NCBI RefSeq assembly: GCF_000812965.1
Contig: NZ_JSYN01000005.1
Coordinates: forward strand, 1-64,000
DNA: 64,000 nucleotides
Source of the DNA: Pedobacter kyungheensis
GTDB taxonomy: Bacteria > Bacteroidota > Bacteroidia > Sphingobacteriales > Sphingobacteriaceae
Direction of reading: 5' to 3'
In this document: positions 1-7,517 of the stretch, one piece after another
Position numbering within the stretch: position 1 is the stretch's first letter
How the letters are laid out: each line of letters starts with the position of its first letter
Notes under the pieces: generated by a model
Told to the model about the DNA's origin: nothing
Databases searched by the model: none
The model's input: the letters and a program-made list of their open reading frames with translations, nothing else
Program-made: the position numbers and the translations under genes

Positions 1-14
1 CCGATAGCTATCGG
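1..14. repeat. 14-bp perfect palindrome, copy 1
   Basis: CCGATAGCTATCGG is its own reverse complement. The same 14 bases recur at 55674-55687, also between genes, so it is a dispersed element. It touches the window edge and may be larger. Confidence 0.7.
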
Positions 15-40
15 ATTTATTTCAGGGTCTAGTTTTTGCA

Positions 41-75
41 GGAGAGATGCTGAAATGAATTCAGCATGACGATCG
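41..75. repeat. Dispersed intergenic repeat with TGCTGAA/TTCAGCA hairpin
   Basis: Arms TGCTGAA (48-54) and TTCAGCA (60-66) are followed by TGACGATC. A related but interrupted copy lies at 2140-2203 (GAGAGATGCTGAAAT ... CAGCATGACGATC). Non-coding; looks like a REP-type element. Confidence 0.55.
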
Positions 76-162
76 CAGCAGGATAATACTAATTGAGCTC
101 AGGTTATAAGTTCAAAAGATTTAGCATTAATACTATTTAATATTAGCAGATTGTTTATAGTC

Positions 163-263
163 TGATAATTGAATATTGGTAATTGATAATTTTACAGTGA
201 ACCTTATCATTTTGATATTATCGCCTTTTATGGTTTGATAATTGATTATTGGTAATTGATAAT
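163..263. repeat. 28-bp direct repeat upstream of rbfA
   Basis: Two 28-bp units at 163-190 and 236-263 differ at one base (GAATATT versus GATTATT), with a 73-bp period. Both are made of TGATAATTG/GGTAATTGATAAT motifs. The second ends ten bases before the rbfA start codon, so it forms much of the rbfA leader. Confidence 0.75.
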
Positions 264-272
264 TATAATAAT

Positions 273-650
273 ATGGAAAGTAAACGTCAGCAGAAATTTG
301 CAGGAGTATTACAAGAGGAGTTAGCACAGGTTTTTCAGCGCGAAGGAGCTTCATTTTTGCCCAATACATTAGTAACTATTACACGTGTAAGGGTTTCACC
401 GGATTTGGCAGTGGCAAAAGTTTACCTGAGCTTTTTCAATACCAATAATACCACGCTTTCTATCAACACTGTTAATGCACATGCCGGTGAGATCAGATAT
501 AAACTGGGTAGCAGAATCCGTCACCAGGTAAGGGTAGTGCCTGAGTTAACTTTCTTTGTAGATGATACCAACGAATATGTAGAACGAATGGATCATCTTT
601 TTGATAAGATTGCCAAAGAGCCGAGACAAAAAGACGAAGACAGCGAATAA
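273..650 (+). CDS. rbfA: Ribosome-binding factor A
   Basis: A 125-residue protein. RbfA binds the 30S subunit during late 16S rRNA maturation and matters in cold adaptation; it acts in the cytoplasm. The sequence shows the family pattern of an N-terminal helix (residues 1-25) followed by the KH-like core with VSPDLAVAKVYLS at 41-53, and an acidic C-terminal tail. The ATG at 273 is preferred to an in-frame TTG at 249, because MESKRQQKF matches the family N-terminus and the extra residues would come from the direct repeat. The next gene starts 6 bp downstream, so the two are probably co-transcribed. Confidence 0.93.
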   Translation: MESKRQQKFAGVLQEELAQVFQREGASFLPNTLVTITRVRVSPDLAVAKVYLSFFNTNNTTLSINTVNAHAGEIRYKLGSRIRHQVRVVPELTFFVDDTNEYVERMDHLFDKIAKEPRQKDEDSE

Positions 651-656
651 TTTTTT

Positions 657-1286
657 GTGAGGAAGCTCAGGGAACCCGTTAATTTCTTCACTCATTTTAT
701 ACCGGCTTTGATTGCAATTCCGGCAGGATATTTTTTGCTGCAGAAATGCCATACCCCGATTGAATATACTGCTGCATGGATTTACAGTATTGGTACTTTT
801 ATCCTTTTCGGAGTAAGTGCCATGTACCATGGATATCCGGCAACAGAATATGGCGTACGCTTCTGGCAAAAATTCGATCATTGCTGCATTTACCTGATGA
901 TTGCTGGCTCTTACAGCCCTACAGCCTTATTAGTTTTTGATGACTGGCTAAGCTGGAGCTTATTTACGATTGTGTGGATTATTGCCATTGTTGGCTGCCT
1001 GCTTAAAATCTTTAACCGGTTAAAAAGTACAGCTATTTCACTGTCTATTTATATTTTAATGGGCTGTTTAATTGTGCCATTGATGCAAAAAATGCTGGGC
1101 ACACTACCCATTGGTGCTGTAGCCTGGTTGCTTTTAGGCGGTGTTTTTTACATAGGTGGCACCTATTATTACGCAAAAGACAAGCAATTATCGAGGTGGA
1201 TGCATAGTCATGAACTTTGGCATTTGTTTGTAATTGGTGGTGCTCTTTCGCATTACATTTATAATTACGTTTATATTTTTAAATAA
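657..1286 (+). CDS. Hemolysin III / PAQR family membrane protein
   Basis: A 209-residue polytopic membrane protein with about seven hydrophobic segments. Family hallmarks are visible: SAMYHG near residues 54-59, DHCCIYLMIAGSYSP near 74-88, and HELWHLFVIGGALSH near the C-terminus. These conserved His/Asp/Ser residues form the predicted metal site of the PAQR/HlyIII superfamily. Bacterial members such as YqfA/TrhA have been linked to membrane energetics and lipid composition; the haemolysin name is historical. The start is a GTG 6 bp after the rbfA stop, and translation is probably coupled. The next gene begins 9 bp later, so rbfA, this gene and the M23 gene look like one transcript. Confidence 0.88.
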   Translation: MRKLREPVNFFTHFIPALIAIPAGYFLLQKCHTPIEYTAAWIYSIGTFILFGVSAMYHGYPATEYGVRFWQKFDHCCIYLMIAGSYSPTALLVFDDWLSWSLFTIVWIIAIVGCLLKIFNRLKSTAISLSIYILMGCLIVPLMQKMLGTLPIGAVAWLLLGGVFYIGGTYYYAKDKQLSRWMHSHELWHLFVIGGALSHYIYNYVYIFK

Positions 1287-1295
1287 ACTCCTTTC

Positions 1296-1982
1296 ATGCA
1301 TATTCTCGGGCAGGTAATGGCAGGCAACCATGAGTTGATTCACAAGGTGGTAGATTTTGATCCGGAACGGGATCAGCTTTTAAACCTTGATTTTACCGCT
1401 GCAAATACCGAACTCACAGATGAGATTTTAGGCAATATTGACCAGTTTTCGACATGGATTGATGAAAAGCTCAGGCTAAACCATGCCAGATATGGTATTG
1501 GGGGCTATAATGAACACCGTACCATTTATTCGCGCAGTGCACATTTTGATACTGGAGAGGAACCCCGAAGGTTACATTTAGGTGTAGATATTTGGGCTCC
1601 TGCCGGAACGCCTATCTACAGCTTCTACGATGCAACTGTTCAGAGCTTTGCTAATAACAACAACTATGGGGATTATGGCGCCACCATTATTTTAGCTTAC
1701 AACATTGCCGGTTATAAATTCAATGCACTTTACGGTCATCTGAGTTTAGCTTCTTTAAATAATCTGGAAGAGGGCATGCAGATAAAGGCAGGAACCAAAT
1801 TTGCCGAACTCGGTAATAAAGATGAAAACGGTTGCTGGCCACCGCACCTTCATTTTCAGCTTATCGAAAATATGCAGGGCTTAAAAGGCGATTACCCCGG
1901 CGTATGTAAGTTTAGCGAAAGGGAAAAATATTTGGCCAATTGTCCGGATCCGGAGCCTATTTTGAGATCTACTTTTATTTAA
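1296..1982 (+). CDS. M23-family (LytM-fold) metallopeptidase domain protein without signal peptide
   Basis: A 228-residue protein. The LytM zinc site is intact: HLGVD at 94-98 (His94, Asp98), His148 in YGHLS, and HLH at 184-186. Classical M23 enzymes cut peptidoglycan cross-bridges in the periplasm, but this one has no signal peptide, lipobox or membrane segment. The surroundings WPPHLHFQLI and NCPDPEPIL resemble, from memory, the M23 module of cytosolic fusions with an aminoglycoside-phosphotransferase-like kinase and a class III aminotransferase; that is a recollection, not a search result. It is the third gene of the rbfA run. Fold is secure; substrate and cellular location are unknown. 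Confidence 0.83.
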   Translation: MHILGQVMAGNHELIHKVVDFDPERDQLLNLDFTAANTELTDEILGNIDQFSTWIDEKLRLNHARYGIGGYNEHRTIYSRSAHFDTGEEPRRLHLGVDIWAPAGTPIYSFYDATVQSFANNNNYGDYGATIILAYNIAGYKFNALYGHLSLASLNNLEEGMQIKAGTKFAELGNKDENGCWPPHLHFQLIENMQGLKGDYPGVCKFSEREKYLANCPDPEPILRSTFI

Positions 1983-2333
1983 CCGCAAATAAAAGAGGGA
2001 AATCGCCGACGACGCAAAGTTTAGCCGTAACTTTTCCGTGTTTCTGTGCTTCCGTGGCAAAAAAGTTCTTTTCATTCACCTGTTTTTAACCACCGAGCAC
2101 ACAGAGAAGAGGCACGGAGTGCACTGATTTTTTATTGCCGGAGAGATGCTGAAATAAATTTACTGCGTAGCTTTCCGCTTCACTTCAGGTCAGCATGACG
2201 ATCCACTTTGACAAGAGGGAAAAAAGCTCATTTTCTCTGTGAAAACTTTGTGCCTTCTCTGTGGTTAAATAAGTTTTGGCTGCATAAACTACATCTATCT
2301 TATCCTTTCAGCTTTTTTTAGTAAATTAGTAAT
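1983..2333. repeat. 351-bp gene-free stretch made of dispersed repeats
   Basis: No credible gene. CACAGAGAAG (2099-2108) pairs with CTTCTCTGTG (2254-2263), and TAACCAC (2087-2093) with GTGGTTA (2261-2267), giving an imperfect inverted repeat of about 180 bp of a type common in Bacteroidota gaps. Nested inside, 2140-2203 carries an interrupted copy of the 41-75 repeat. The promoter for the gene at 2334 should lie in the last 60 bases; I see no convincing -33/-7 pair. Confidence 0.55.
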
Positions 2334-2987
2334 ATGAAATACCTGTTCACTATTTGCCTTGTTTTTTGTTGTGTTTTGGGCATGGCTCAGGTACAGTTTA
2401 AATCCGGTAAAAGCGGTTTTACCAATTTCCTCAGAGATAACACCATTTACCCGCAATTTTCGAAAGACAATTGCATTCAGGGAACTGTAAATGTGAGCTT
2501 CAAACTGGATGAAAACGGAAAAGTATATTTTTCGAAAATAAGTAAAGGAATCTTGTCCGAGCTGGATGAAGAGGCACTTCGCCTGGTGCGGTTAAGTAGT
2601 GGTAAATGGCAGGTGCCTGCAGGTTACGATACCACCGTTTCGATTGTTGCGCCAGTTAAATTCCAGCTTTCGGGTTACAATTGCGAAGGCAAATCGAATG
2701 ATGAAATCCAGGAGGCCATTCGCAACTACCAGGCTGAAGAAGGTTTAACCAATTCGGTTATTAATTTTTATAAAAATATCGATCAGGCCAAACCCGGACA
2801 GGAAATCCAGATTATGGCCATTAAAAACCAACTGGGCATTGATGATGAATACCTGGACGATCGCATTAAAATGGGCCTGAAAAAGATTAAACAGGACGAT
2901 AAACAAGGGGCCTGTGAAGACTTCCTATTTGTTAAATACATGGGAAGCAAAAAAGCAGATGATTATCTGGCCAAATACTGTAAATAA
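2334..2987 (+). CDS. Secreted protein with a TonB C-terminal-like domain
   Basis: A 217-residue protein with a signal peptide ending about residue 18 (VLGMA|Q). Residues 25-115 fit the TonB C-terminal fold: a QGTVNVSFKLDENGKV strand followed by a LDEEALRLVRLSSGKWQVP segment. The remaining 100 residues are mostly helical and match nothing I recognise; the tail KQGACEDFLFVKYMGSKKA recalls Sel1/TPR-like ends of Bacteroidota proteins. There is no N-terminal membrane anchor and no proline-rich linker, so it is probably not a classical energy transducer but a free periplasmic or surface protein. It converges with another TonB-like gene 9 bp away. Confidence 0.72.
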   Translation: MKYLFTICLVFCCVLGMAQVQFKSGKSGFTNFLRDNTIYPQFSKDNCIQGTVNVSFKLDENGKVYFSKISKGILSELDEEALRLVRLSSGKWQVPAGYDTTVSIVAPVKFQLSGYNCEGKSNDEIQEAIRNYQAEEGLTNSVINFYKNIDQAKPGQEIQIMAIKNQLGIDDEYLDDRIKMGLKKIKQDDKQGACEDFLFVKYMGSKKADDYLAKYCK

Positions 2988-2996
2988 GAAAGCTTT

Positions 2997-3431
2997 TTAC
3001 TGTAAACAGATCTGCGCCGAGACAGTTGTTATTGTGGCCACTTTTTTACCCTTGCACTTTGCTGGTGTCCATTTAAAAGATTTAGCAATCTTTAACATCT
3101 GCTCGCCAACTTTACCAACCTGATCCTTTACTACCCTTTCTCTGGAAATACTGCCATCCACATCAACTAAAAAAGATACCATGAACCGGGTTGATGCACC
3201 GCTTGGAACCGAATCTAATCTTACAGCAGACATTGCTCTATAAAGTTTAGCCAGGCCGCCTTCATTCGTAGCGGGTTCGTCATAGCTGCTATAAATTACC
3301 TTCCCCGTTAAAAGGTCTTTTTTATGTGGGCAATCTGTTTTATTGTCGGCAGGGTCTACCGCCTTCTGATCAGTAAAATAACCGAAAACTGTACAGAGAA
3401 ACATTGAAAACGTTAACATTAATCTGAACAT
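2997..3431 (-). CDS. Small secreted protein with TonB C-terminal-like fold
   Basis: A 144-residue protein with an N-terminal hydrophobic export segment (MFRLMLTFSMFLCTVFGYF). The second half, TRFMVSFLVDVDGSISRERVV then KIAKSFKWTPAKCKGKKV, follows the TonB_C pattern of a strand with a DxDG turn and a W-x-P strand. Two Cys (CPHKK and AKCKGK) might form a disulphide. There is no membrane anchor after cleavage. It is convergent with the preceding secreted TonB-like gene, with a 9-bp gap. Function unknown; the domain call is by pattern only. Confidence 0.65.
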   Translation of the reverse strand: MFRLMLTFSMFLCTVFGYFTDQKAVDPADNKTDCPHKKDLLTGKVIYSSYDEPATNEGGLAKLYRAMSAVRLDSVPSGASTRFMVSFLVDVDGSISRERVVKDQVGKVGEQMLKIAKSFKWTPAKCKGKKVATITTVSAQICLQ

Positions 3432-3492
3432 GGAGCAATGAATTTGAATAATGGCTAAACCAAGATAACAAAATTGATTAATTTAGCCAATA

Positions 3493-3885
3493 ATGAAAAA
3501 CACCACCCGATTTTTTGCCTTATTGGATATCATCAGTATCGTTTTGCTCGCCAAACAATTTTGGCAAATTTTAACCCACCTAAACGAAATTCCCGATCAG
3601 ATACTTTCGCAAGCCAAAGTGGTATTGCTATTACCGCTATTTGTTTCGCTGTTTATCTCTGCTGCTGGTTTAATCCTGAAGAAGAAGTTTGGTTTTATTA
3701 CCTATTACATCCAGTTTCCGTTTCGCCTGGTGGTATGGGTGTTTTCTATCGGTTTCATTACCTTTTTACCCGAAATGTTAAACCTCAGCGAGCGCTGGTT
3801 CTACATCCTGTTCCGGATCTGTTTTATTGCTGAATTTTTCAGGTTGTATTTTACCATCAGGATTCACCGTTCTATATTTCGCTAG
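3493..3885 (+). CDS. Hypothetical four-helix membrane protein
   Basis: A 130-residue protein with about four hydrophobic stretches (residues 8-25, 40-62, 70-95, 102-122) and no recognisable catalytic motif. Start ATG at 3493. A reading frame at 3474-3833 on the same strand is less likely because it lacks this membrane pattern and codon bias. The 3' end overlaps the convergent lipid-kinase gene by 14 bp. I do not recognise the family. Confidence 0.6.
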   Translation: MKNTTRFFALLDIISIVLLAKQFWQILTHLNEIPDQILSQAKVVLLLPLFVSLFISAAGLILKKKFGFITYYIQFPFRLVVWVFSIGFITFLPEMLNLSERWFYILFRICFIAEFFRLYFTIRIHRSIFR

Positions 3886-4738
3886 GCAGAATAACCGTAA
3901 TGGCTGCTGGCATGATGTTGGCCTCTACTTTATTTACGCGACCAATATATTCGCCGTCTACCTGAAAATGGGCTTTGTGTTTAGAAGAAATCCTGACTTC
4001 GGCGGTTTGAAAAACTTCGATTTTCTTTGGGTTGAAGGGCAGTTTGGTAAACCAGATTTTTAAGATTTCGAGGTAAGAGTAATCCTTAACTAAAACCACT
4101 TCAAAAAGATCGTCGTCCAGTTTGCCATCGGGGTTTATCTTTAAACCGGTTCCGTACATGGTGGCATTGGCGATGGCAACCATAGCCGCTTTAGAAGTAA
4201 TGGTTTCGTTTTTAAGCCTGAGTTGTACTTCCATCCTGCGGTGGTTCCAAAGGGCATGCCAGGTGGCCTTGGCGTAACCCCACATACCGCGCTGCGGAAG
4301 TGTATCGAATTTCTTAACCAGATAGGCATTAAAACCCATATCAGATAAATGAATACAGATTTCATCATTCAGCTTAACCACATGGATTTTCTGCAATTGG
4401 CCTTCTGCAACAATAGCCAAAGCCATCTTTATATCCGTTGGGATCCCCAGTTCTTTAGCCATACCATTGGCCGAACCTGCTGGGATAATGCCTATCGGCG
4501 TTTCGGTATTCAGCAGGCATTCGGCAACGAGTTTCAGCGTTCCATCCCCGCCAACAGCTACTACGCGATCTGCATTCGAACCTGATATTTTTTGCTTAAT
4601 CTTATCTAAAGAGCAATCTTTGGGCAATTCGAACAGATCGGTTTCAATTGCTTTTCCTTTAAAATAGGTAGAAATTACTTCTTTTAGGTTTATATCGTGA
4701 CTGCCAGAACCTGGATTAATGATGAATAGTAATTTCAT
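3872..4738 (-). CDS. Diacylglycerol/lipid kinase family protein (DagK/YegS-like)
   Basis: A 288-residue protein. It starts with the family signature MKLLFIINPGSG, followed by the nucleotide-binding GGDGT at 63-67 and PAGSANGMA at 86-94, all diagnostic of the DAGK catalytic domain. The C-terminal half is the beta-sandwich domain with NATMYGTG and PDGKLDDDLFEV. Known members phosphorylate diacylglycerol, sphingoid or other lipid hydroxyls with ATP at the inner membrane surface. The exact lipid is not readable from sequence; sphingolipids are common in this phylum, so a sphingoid kinase is possible. A DUF2183 (App1-type) lipid phosphatase gene is divergent, 58 bp away. Confidence 0.9.
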   Translation of the reverse strand: MKLLFIINPGSGSHDINLKEVISTYFKGKAIETDLFELPKDCSLDKIKQKISGSNADRVVAVGGDGTLKLVAECLLNTETPIGIIPAGSANGMAKELGIPTDIKMALAIVAEGQLQKIHVVKLNDEICIHLSDMGFNAYLVKKFDTLPQRGMWGYAKATWHALWNHRRMEVQLRLKNETITSKAAMVAIANATMYGTGLKINPDGKLDDDLFEVVLVKDYSYLEILKIWFTKLPFNPKKIEVFQTAEVRISSKHKAHFQVDGEYIGRVNKVEANIMPAAITVILPSEI

Positions 4739-4796
4739 GAGTTAGCCAATACTTTTACATCACAAACAACTTTTAATAAACTCTGTTTTAATAACG

Positions 4797-5771
4797 ATGA
4801 ATAAATCGGTTAGTGTAAAAGTATATCATGGTTATGGGCACGCGCATAATCTGGTGGTGTATGGCCATGTTTTTAAACGGAAGGCCAAAACCAGGCAGGT
4901 TTACAGCAACAACATCGTGGTAAATATTGTACATCTTTTAAAGTTGTTCATACTAAAACCCTATGCTTTTGTTGATGTACGCCTGCAGTTTTTTGATCAA
5001 ACCATTTACAATAAAACCGAACGCGATGGCTTCTTTAAATTCGAATGGAAAGCCGGGCGTGAAATTCCGGCCGGATGGCACTATGTAAAAGTAGAAGCGG
5101 TTGATGCAGCAGGAAAAGTTTTGAATACCGGAGAAGGAAAGGTTTATGTGCCACACCTCACGCAATATGCTTTCATTTCTGATGTGGATGATACGGTAAT
5201 GGTTTCGCATTCGGCTACCATTGGCAGGAGGCTGCGGGAGTTATTTATTAAAAATCCACATACACGTAAAACTTTCTCCGAAGCCGCCAGTCATTACCAG
5301 CAACTGGCCCTCTCGCATACAGAACCTGAGCAACCCAATCCTTTTTTTTATGTCAGCAGCAGCGAATGGAACCTGTACGATTATTTAATTGAAACTTTCA
5401 GGTTTAACAAGTTACCGGATGGGGCTTTTCTGCTCAATACGTTAAAAAAATGGAAAGATTTAATTAAAACGGGTAAAACCGGTCATGAAGGGAAGCTGCT
5501 ACGGGTAATGCGCATTTTGGATGCCTTTCCGAACCAGAAATTTGTGTTTTTTGGCGACAATTCGCAGCAAGATCCTGAAATTTATAGCACCATCGTCGAA
5601 AAATATCCTCAAAATATCGAGGCGGTTTACATTCGTAACATTCGCCCGGAAAAGGAAGCAGAAACAAGGAGATTACTGAAAAAAGTAGCTGATAAAAATG
5701 TTAGCGCCTGCTTATTTAACGAAAGTAAGGAGGCGATTGAACATTCGAGGCTGATAGGGTTGATTCAATAA
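4797..5771 (+). CDS. DUF2183 / App1-type phosphatidate phosphatase-like protein
   Basis: A 324-residue protein. HAD-like motifs are visible: DVDDT at 129-133 (nucleophile and acid Asp), SSSEW at 187-191, a candidate Lys near 233, and GDNSQQDPEIY at 253-263. This is the DUF2183 domain found in yeast App1, a Mg-dependent phosphatidate phosphatase. Residues 1-120 form a beta-rich region (FVDVRLQFFDQTI, DGFFKFEWKAG) like the Ig-type domain usually seen before DUF2183. There is no signal peptide, so a cytoplasmic or membrane-associated role is likely. The divergent neighbour is a lipid kinase, so the pair could add and remove a lipid phosphate. Confidence 0.87.
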   Translation: MNKSVSVKVYHGYGHAHNLVVYGHVFKRKAKTRQVYSNNIVVNIVHLLKLFILKPYAFVDVRLQFFDQTIYNKTERDGFFKFEWKAGREIPAGWHYVKVEAVDAAGKVLNTGEGKVYVPHLTQYAFISDVDDTVMVSHSATIGRRLRELFIKNPHTRKTFSEAASHYQQLALSHTEPEQPNPFFYVSSSEWNLYDYLIETFRFNKLPDGAFLLNTLKKWKDLIKTGKTGHEGKLLRVMRILDAFPNQKFVFFGDNSQQDPEIYSTIVEKYPQNIEAVYIRNIRPEKEAETRRLLKKVADKNVSACLFNESKEAIEHSRLIGLIQ

Positions 5772-6005
5772 TTTTTGGAGCGCAATTGCTGTGCCGGTCG
5801 GTTTCAGCAGTCCCGCTTTCCTTCCTGCCCCGATGAAATATCGGGGGCATCCATCCAATCGGGGCTAAGTACAGCATCATCTGCCAATGGCAACAGGCCA
5901 TAGTTCAATAAACTCTTTTGCAATTGCCTTTGCTCAATCCGTCATTGCCAGCTTGACTGGCAATCTTAATGCGGTAAAAAGGCTAGTGAGCCATGCTTAA
6001 GGCTT
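5772..6005. repeat. Gene-free 234 bp with two repeat hairpins
   Basis: TGCCCCGAT (5826-5834) pairs with TATCGGGGGCA (5839-5849) around a GAAA loop, and ATTGCCAG (5944-5951) pairs with CTGGCAAT (5957-5964). The second sits in a GTCATTGCCAG context like the GTCATTGCGAG repeat at 13043. Both look like dispersed elements rather than terminators, since no T-run follows. Confidence 0.5.
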
Positions 6006-6374
6006 TTACGAAATCGACTTTCCGAAAGGGGTGAAGGCTAAATTCATTAATTTAAAATGCTGGCGGCCAAACGGAATACCCACAATGGTGATGCACAGCA
6101 AAATGCCGAAGAATAAATGTGTTAAAGCAATCCAGAAACCGCCGCAGAAAATCCAGATCAGGTTCATGATGGTAGAAAGGCAACCGGTATTGGATGAAGT
6201 ATCGGTAATTTTTACCCCAAAAGGAGCCAGGCCAACAATGGCAAATTTAAAGCATTGAATCCCGAAAGGAATACCAACAATGGTTAGGCACAGGATTAGC
6301 CCTCCGATAATGTATTCGAAGAAAATAAATATACCACCAAAAATAATCCAGATAATATTGCCTAAGAAGTTCAT
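6006..6374 (-). CDS. yccF: YccF domain-containing inner membrane protein
   Basis: A 122-residue protein made of two homologous halves, each with a hydrophobic hairpin and the tag IVGIPFG(I/R)Q(C/H)FK (residues 33-44 and 94-105), which defines the YccF (DUF307) family. It starts with MNFLGNIIWIIFGG, also typical. Predicted inner membrane protein; biochemical role unknown. The next gene upstream (6422-6940) runs the same way with a 47-bp gap, so co-transcription is possible. Confidence 0.9.
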   Translation of the reverse strand: MNFLGNIIWIIFGGIFIFFEYIIGGLILCLTIVGIPFGIQCFKFAIVGLAPFGVKITDTSSNTGCLSTIMNLIWIFCGGFWIALTHLFFGILLCITIVGIPFGRQHFKLMNLAFTPFGKSIS

Positions 6375-6421
6375 TGCATTTTTTTAGGTTAAGATTGACT
6401 TTCGAAGTATTTGTTACAGGA

Positions 6422-6940
6422 TCATTCTTCTTTTCCATGAATCATCGGAATCTGATAATCGAGTTTGCGGCTTTTAAAGAATGCTTTTAATTTTTGCCAG
6501 GTAATGATTCTTAAATTATCCGAAAGCTTAATATCAGCAGAGGTTACAAAATGTTTGCAGTCAAAGCAGATATCGAAAAAAGAGCATTTATTTTGTTTGT
6601 AAATTAAAATGCCATGATGGGGCATAAAGCACATACCCCTTTCAAATGTTTCTCCCAATTTTAGTGACATAATTAAAGTGCTTGCTAATAAGTCGATATC
6701 TTTTTTGTCAAGTTTTAATCTTTGCTTTATAATTTTCTCATTCAGTCTCCCATTTTCGATTAAACGTGGCGAATAATCACCATCATTCTGTATTGGCGTA
6801 TAAGTTAAAGTATGGCTAACAATTACCACAGAATCGGCTGCCATAAAGGTTTGGTATACTTTGTTCTTACTTTTTTGAGCAAATGCAACTGGTGTTATGC
6901 AAAAAAAGAATACAGTTAAGGTGAGGAAGATTTTTATCAT
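6422..6940 (-). CDS. Secreted protein of unknown function with a CFMPHHGI-Cys motif
   Basis: A 172-residue protein with a clear signal peptide (MIKIFLTLTVFFFCITPVAFA|Q). The ATG at 6940 is used; an upstream TTG at 6952 would spoil the signal. The middle region GMCFMPHHGILIYKQ followed by SFFDICFDCKHFV gives a Cys-x4-His-His and Cys-x2-Cys arrangement that I have seen in unnamed Bacteroidota exported proteins; it might bind metal or form disulphides. No enzymatic family recognised. It lies upstream of yccF on the same strand. Confidence 0.65.
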   Translation of the reverse strand: MIKIFLTLTVFFFCITPVAFAQKSKNKVYQTFMAADSVVIVSHTLTYTPIQNDGDYSPRLIENGRLNEKIIKQRLKLDKKDIDLLASTLIMSLKLGETFERGMCFMPHHGILIYKQNKCSFFDICFDCKHFVTSADIKLSDNLRIITWQKLKAFFKSRKLDYQIPMIHGKEE

Positions 6941-7022
6941 GAGCGTTAACAATTAAAACTAATATAGGCTTTTTTAGAGCTATTCTTTTGTAATTTAGAA
7001 ATACACACAAAAGAAACACAAC

Positions 7023-7376
7023 ATGAAAAAATTATGGATTACTGCGGCTGCGGTCGCTTGCTTTGCGTTATCTGCTGCGCGGGCGCAAACGGTTAATGGG
7101 ATCAGATTAACCGAACTTAAAGCCGATTACATCGAAATTTCTACCGTAAGCAGCACTTTTGCTGACAAATTATGGATTAAGCTTGAGTATGGACAGAAAG
7201 TCTCGGAGTTAAATGATGCCTATATTAAAGATGACGACGGTAAACGCCTGGAATTTAATTCTGCCCTTGATGGACTGAATAAACTCAAAAATTACGGCTA
7301 TGAATTGTTCAGTGTTTATACAAAGCAGATAGACCAGACTTCAAACCGCCCGGTATACGTGTTAAAAAGAAAATAA
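7023..7376 (+). CDS. Small secreted hypothetical protein
   Basis: A 117-residue protein with a signal peptide ending near residue 21 (SAARA|Q). The mature part of about 95 residues is mixed alpha/beta and contains DDDGKRLEFNSALDGLNKLKNYGYEL, suggestive of a small single domain, but I recognise no family. It has its own promoter region: upstream lies an AT-rich 70-bp gap divergent from the gene at 6940. No operon partner follows. Confidence 0.62.
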   Translation: MKKLWITAAAVACFALSAARAQTVNGIRLTELKADYIEISTVSSTFADKLWIKLEYGQKVSELNDAYIKDDDGKRLEFNSALDGLNKLKNYGYELFSVYTKQIDQTSNRPVYVLKRK

Positions 7377-7444
7377 ATAATAGCTCTGGGCTTAGCACTG
7401 CGCTATCGTTTTATCTAAAATTAAGTATTACAATTCAAATAGTT

Positions 7445-7502
7445 TGTCATGTTGAGCTTGTCGAAACACTTTTAATAGTCCTTCGACAGGCTCAGGATGA
7501 CA
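7445..7502. repeat. Dispersed inverted repeat, TGTCATGTTGAGC type
   Basis: The left arm at 7445-7465 and right arm at 7482-7502 match at 18 of 21 positions after reverse complementing, with a 16-base loop. The right-arm sequence recurs alone at 45227-45247 with one difference. This TGTCATxxTGAGC...GTCGAA element is widespread between genes of this phylum. Confidence 0.75.
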
Positions 7503-7517
7503 ATTAATAGATGATAC

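Noticed and set aside
546..881. 111-codon frame antisense to rbfA and the hemolysin III gene
   Set aside because: Both sense genes are strongly supported; the antisense product has no recognisable pattern or context.
3474..3833. 119-codon alternative frame overlapping the small membrane protein
   Set aside because: Lacks the hydrophobic helix pattern of the competing frame and has odd composition.
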